From Pseudomonas paracarnis (lineage in GTDB: Bacteria > Pseudomonadota > Gammaproteobacteria > Pseudomonadales > Pseudomonadaceae): a DNA stretch of 64,000 nt. Location: contig NZ_CAJFCN010000011.1 of assembly GCF_904063055.1 (NCBI RefSeq), forward strand, positions 1 through 64,000. The letters are read 5' to 3'. The position numbers and the translations under genes are program-made. This document shows positions 61,646 through 64,000 of the stretch, one piece after another; position 1 is the first letter of the stretch, and each line of letters begins with the position of its first letter. Under the pieces are notes generated by a model. That model did no database searches. It was not told the DNA's origin and was given only the letters and a program-made list of their open reading frames with translations.

Positions 61646-61681
61646 TAAAAAAAGGGCCGCACCCTGCCAAGGAAACGGCCC
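61646..61681 (-). terminator. Rho-independent terminator of tonB-exbB-exbD
   Basis: GGGCCG (61654-61659) pairs with CGGCCC (61676-61681) around a loop of 16 bases. The plus-strand A-run before it supplies a U-tract for the leftward operon. The remaining gap to the toxin-like gene (61549-61645) is AT-rich and probably holds that gene's promoter. Confidence 0.7.
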
Positions 61682-61706
61682 AAAAACGTGTCGCGGCTCT
61701 TTGAAA

Positions 61707-62108
61707 CTAACGTGCAGTAATCACCGACAATTTGGTAATGCCTGCGCGCTCGATCGACGCCATGGCTCGCGCCACTTCGCCGTAGTTCACTCCATCGTCG
61801 GCCTGCAATTGCACCCGCACGTCGGGGTCCTTGGCCTTGGCCGCCTGCAGGTTGAATTCCAACAGGTCCGGCTGGATTGCGTCCTTGTTGATAAACAGTT
61901 TGCCCGCGCCGTCGATGCTCACCACCAACGGGTCTTTCTGCTCAACCGGCGCTACGGCCTGGGTTTTGGGCAGGTTGATGGGGATGGAGTTGGTCAATAG
62001 CGGCGCGGTGACGATAAACACCACCAGCAGCACCAGCATCACATCCACCAGCGGCGTGACATTGATCTCGCTCAGCACCTCATCGCTGTCTTGCGTGGAG
62101 AAGGCCAT
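61707..62108 (-). CDS. exbD: Energy-transducing proton channel subunit ExbD
   Basis: 133 residues. One membrane helix near the N-terminus contains the essential aspartate in NVTPLVDVMLVLLVVF. A periplasmic domain follows with VSIDGAGKLFINKDAI. With ExbB it uses the proton gradient to energise TonB. The ATG follows the exbB stop directly, without a spacer. Confidence 0.95.
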   Translation of the reverse strand: MAFSTQDSDEVLSEINVTPLVDVMLVLLVVFIVTAPLLTNSIPINLPKTQAVAPVEQKDPLVVSIDGAGKLFINKDAIQPDLLEFNLQAAKAKDPDVRVQLQADDGVNYGEVARAMASIERAGITKLSVITAR

Positions 62109-62828
62109 TCAGGATGCCTCCTTCACTTTCTGCGGGCTGCCGGCGTTGGCCTTGGCCAACGTCGGGTGCAGCAGCACGCGGAACGCGTTTTTCTGCGCCA
62201 GGCTGTAGAAGTCGTGGGCAAAGTCATCCAGGTCTGCCGCCGTCAGCTTCAGGCGACGCAGGAAGTAGTTGTAAACCAGCACAGCAGGCACCGCGACGGC
62301 GATCCCCACGCCGGTCGCCACCAGTGCCGCGCCGATGGGCCCCGCCACGGTTTCCAGGCTGGCGGACCCGGCAGCACTGATCCCCTTGAGCGCTTCCATG
62401 ATCCCCCACACGGTGCCAAACAGGCCGATAAACGGCGAGGTGCTGCCGATACTGGCGACCACAGCCAGGCCGGTTTCCAGGGAGCGACGCTCACGCACGA
62501 TTTGCTGGCGCAGGGCGCGTTCGAGGCGGTCCTGGTGATTGATCGCCTGGCTCAAATCCGCAGCGTGGGGGGTATCGCCCACCTGGATCGCGGCATAGCC
62601 GGCCTGGGCTACACGGGCGGCGGCGCCAGGCTGGGTTTCGGCGAGTTCGGCGGCCGAGTCGAGGCTCGATGCCGCCCAGAACTGTTTGTGAAACTTGCGA
62701 TCCTGGGCCTTGAGGCGACCGAACTGCACGCCCTTGAGCAAGGCCAGGCCCCAAGTGGCGACCGAAAAGGCCACCAGCAGCCAGATCACCGCGCTTTCGA
62801 TGGATTCAAGTGGAGATGCCAATGCCAT
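62109..62828 (-). CDS. exbB: Energy-transducing proton channel subunit ExbB
   Basis: 239 residues with three membrane helices: an N-terminal one (ESAVIWLLVAFSVATWGLAL), then VASIGSTSPFIGLFGTVWGIMEALKG and IGAALVATGVGIAVAVPAVLVYNYF. The last two pairs are the MotA/TolQ/ExbB signature. It lies between tonB and exbD with a 28-base gap to tonB and none to exbD. Confidence 0.96.
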   Translation of the reverse strand: MALASPLESIESAVIWLLVAFSVATWGLALLKGVQFGRLKAQDRKFHKQFWAASSLDSAAELAETQPGAAARVAQAGYAAIQVGDTPHAADLSQAINHQDRLERALRQQIVRERRSLETGLAVVASIGSTSPFIGLFGTVWGIMEALKGISAAGSASLETVAGPIGAALVATGVGIAVAVPAVLVYNYFLRRLKLTAADLDDFAHDFYSLAQKNAFRVLLHPTLAKANAGSPQKVKEAS

Positions 62829-62856
62829 GATGTTTTCCCTCTGCGCCGCTGAATAA

Positions 62857-63669
62857 TTAATGAATCTTGAAATCGATGGGCACGCTCACCCAGCCGTTCT
62901 GGGCCACATCGCCCTGCTTGGCAGGCACGAAACTCCAGCGCTTCACCGCCGCCAATGCCGCGTCATCCAACTGCTGGCGACCACTGCTTTTTTGCACCTG
63001 GATCTCACCCGGTTTACCACTGGCCAGCACCTGCACCCGCAGCAACACCGTACCTTCCCAACCGCGACGCTGAGCCAGTGACGGGTATTCCGGCGCCGGG
63101 TTCTTCAGGTACGCGGCGTTGGCCGAAGCAGGCGTCACCGGCGCTGGCGCCGCGGGTGCGGGCGGTGCAGGTGGCGCTGGCGTCGGTGGTGCAGGTGGCT
63201 GCTCGACGGCCTTGGGGGCCGGCTTAGGCTCAGGTTTAGGCACGGGCTTGGGTTTGGGTTTCGCAACGGGTTTGGGCGGCGCCGGCTTGGCCGCCAACTC
63301 ATCCACCACCGGCGGCGGTGGTTCGACCACAGGCGGAGGCGGTGGTGGCGGTACAGGCGGTGGCGGTTCAACCACCGGCGGCGCCGGCTGGGAAAATTCG
63401 ATGGTCATCGGTGGAATTTCCGGCGGCACAATCGGCAGCACCGGCGTGGGTTTCTGGCTCACCCAATAGATCACTGCACCGTGCAGCGCCAACACCAGCA
63501 ACCCGAGCAAAACCCCCTCGCGGCGGCTGGAAAAACGCTTCGGGGTCTTCTGCAGGCGCAATTGCCCCAACGGCGCGTGATGCGGCCGGCCAAGGTCGAC
63601 CAACTCACCACTCGGTGCCGGGCGCCACTGCGCCTCGGGTGCACTGGCGGCGGTCTGGACATTGCCCAT
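62857..63669 (-). CDS. tonB: TonB energy-transducing protein
   Basis: 270 residues from ATG 63669, with AGGGAG 7 bases upstream. A cytoplasmic N-terminal extension of about 50 residues precedes the membrane anchor (GVLLGLLVLALHGAVIYWVSQ). A long Pro/Lys/Glu-rich spacer (about 70-190, repeats such as PKPKPVPKPEPKPAP) spans the periplasm. The C-terminal domain holds NPAPEYPSLAQRRGWEGTVLLRV, the YP motif that contacts TonB boxes. The enlarged N-terminus is typical of pseudomonad TonB. It powers siderophore and B12 uptake through outer-membrane receptors. First gene of the operon. Confidence 0.95.
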   Translation of the reverse strand: MGNVQTAASAPEAQWRPAPSGELVDLGRPHHAPLGQLRLQKTPKRFSSRREGVLLGLLVLALHGAVIYWVSQKPTPVLPIVPPEIPPMTIEFSQPAPPVVEPPPPVPPPPPPPVVEPPPPVVDELAAKPAPPKPVAKPKPKPVPKPEPKPAPKAVEQPPAPPTPAPPAPPAPAAPAPVTPASANAAYLKNPAPEYPSLAQRRGWEGTVLLRVQVLASGKPGEIQVQKSSGRQQLDDAALAAVKRWSFVPAKQGDVAQNGWVSVPIDFKIH

Positions 63670-63775
63670 TGATTCACTCCCTGCGGTTCTTAAAAACCGA
63701 CGGGGCCTGCGTGAAGGCCCGTCGAGGGCTGAATCATCGGTGCCAGACACTTATCTCTTAAAGTAATCTTTAAAG

Positions 63776-63895
63776 TTATACATAGAACAAAAACACATAA
63801 ACAAAACAGCCGATCACGCCAAAGCCACGTGGCCCGTGGCCTGGCTTCAAGCCGTTGTCTTTCAATGCCTTAAAGGCATACAAAATATTCGGCAA
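63776..63895 (-). CDS. Possible 39-residue membrane peptide
   Basis: A short frame from TTG 63895 ends at 63776. It reads LPNILYAFKALKDNGLKPGH, followed by a hydrophobic C-terminus (GVIGCFVYVFLFYV). Codon use is plausible for protein, but no good ribosome site or homologue is known to me. It could equally be 5' flank of the tonB operon. Confidence 0.3.
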   Translation of the reverse strand: MPNILYAFKALKDNGLKPGHGPRGFGVIGCFVYVFLFYV

Positions 63896-63905
63896 AGGTA
63901 TGGGC

Positions 63906-64000
63906 TCAGTGCGGGTTTCCACTGCACAAGGCCAGCAATTCACCCAGCAAACTCTGGCCCGCTGCGCCCAGACCACTGCGGCCATACAGGGCCAATCGCA
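63906..64000 (-). CDS. C-terminal end of a gene cut by the window edge
   Basis: The only frame with protein-like sequence reads RLALYGRSGLGAAGQSLLGE and ends at a TGA at 63906-63908. The composition resembles the C-terminal tail of LysR-type regulators, and the gene would continue beyond position 64000. The assignment is weak because about 30 residues are visible. Confidence 0.35.
   Translation of the reverse strand, partial: RLALYGRSGLGAAGQSLLGELLALCSGNPH

Overview
The window looks like chromosome from a fluorescens-group Pseudomonas. Coding sequence is GC-rich with Pseudomonas-style codon use. The spacers are full of REP-type palindromes (the GGGAGC(T/G)GGCTTGCC(T/C)GCGA theme). The gene neighbourhoods pckA-hslO-hslR-rimABK-envZ/ompR-tex-gshA, tauABCD, epsC-dcyD-tcyJLN and tonB-exbB-exbD are ones I know from Pseudomonas. 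All family calls come from reading motifs in translated sequence; no database search was run.

Layout. 0-7 kb is accessory-like: the 3' end of an IS110-type transposase, a glycine-zipper envelope protein, a thioesterase, a RecQ-family helicase, a YfaP/TPR protein, a Fic toxin with its 56-residue YhfG-type antitoxin, and a DUF1493-like membrane protein whose upstream part is AT-rich. 7-21.5 kb is conserved housekeeping: a DMT transporter, pckA, hslO, an LpxT-like lipid A phosphotransferase, hslR, the ribosome-modification operon rimABK, envZ/ompR (amgSR), tex, a thioesterase and gshA.

21.7-41.3 kb is dominated by sulfur scavenging: taurine import and desulfonation (tauABCD), cysteine synthesis and D-cysteine breakdown (epsC, dcyD), cystine import (tcyJLN), two tandem SfnB-type flavoproteins, a DszA/SnaA-type FMN monooxygenase and a MetQNI-type transporter. 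An aldo/keto reductase and the choline transporter BetT interrupt this run. BetT has a perfect palindrome upstream that is a candidate BetI operator. At 52.7-57.8 kb there are a complete polar amino acid ABC transporter, a stand-alone metQ and an unusual sigma-54 activator. These may belong to the same sulfur and amino acid uptake programme.

41.3-52.6 kb holds an unidentified membrane protein, a methyltransferase, a secreted glycoside-hydrolase-like protein whose 3' end has been copied into a 93-bp tandem array, a TriABC-type RND pump with two membrane-fusion proteins, and a RecF-like AAA ATPase. 57.8-64 kb carries a small hydrolase, a large low-GC toxin-like protein with a TcdA/TcdB-type DXD glycosyltransferase domain (the strongest candidate for something new), the tonB-exbB-exbD energy-transduction operon and a gene fragment at the right edge.

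Two palindromic repeat families shape the spacers. One is the REP family, as single copies and inverted pairs. The other is a roughly 110-bp element with inverted ends beginning GATCGTTCCCACGC, present three times (25.2, 38.6 and 55.7 kb); the third copy interrupts a REP palindrome.
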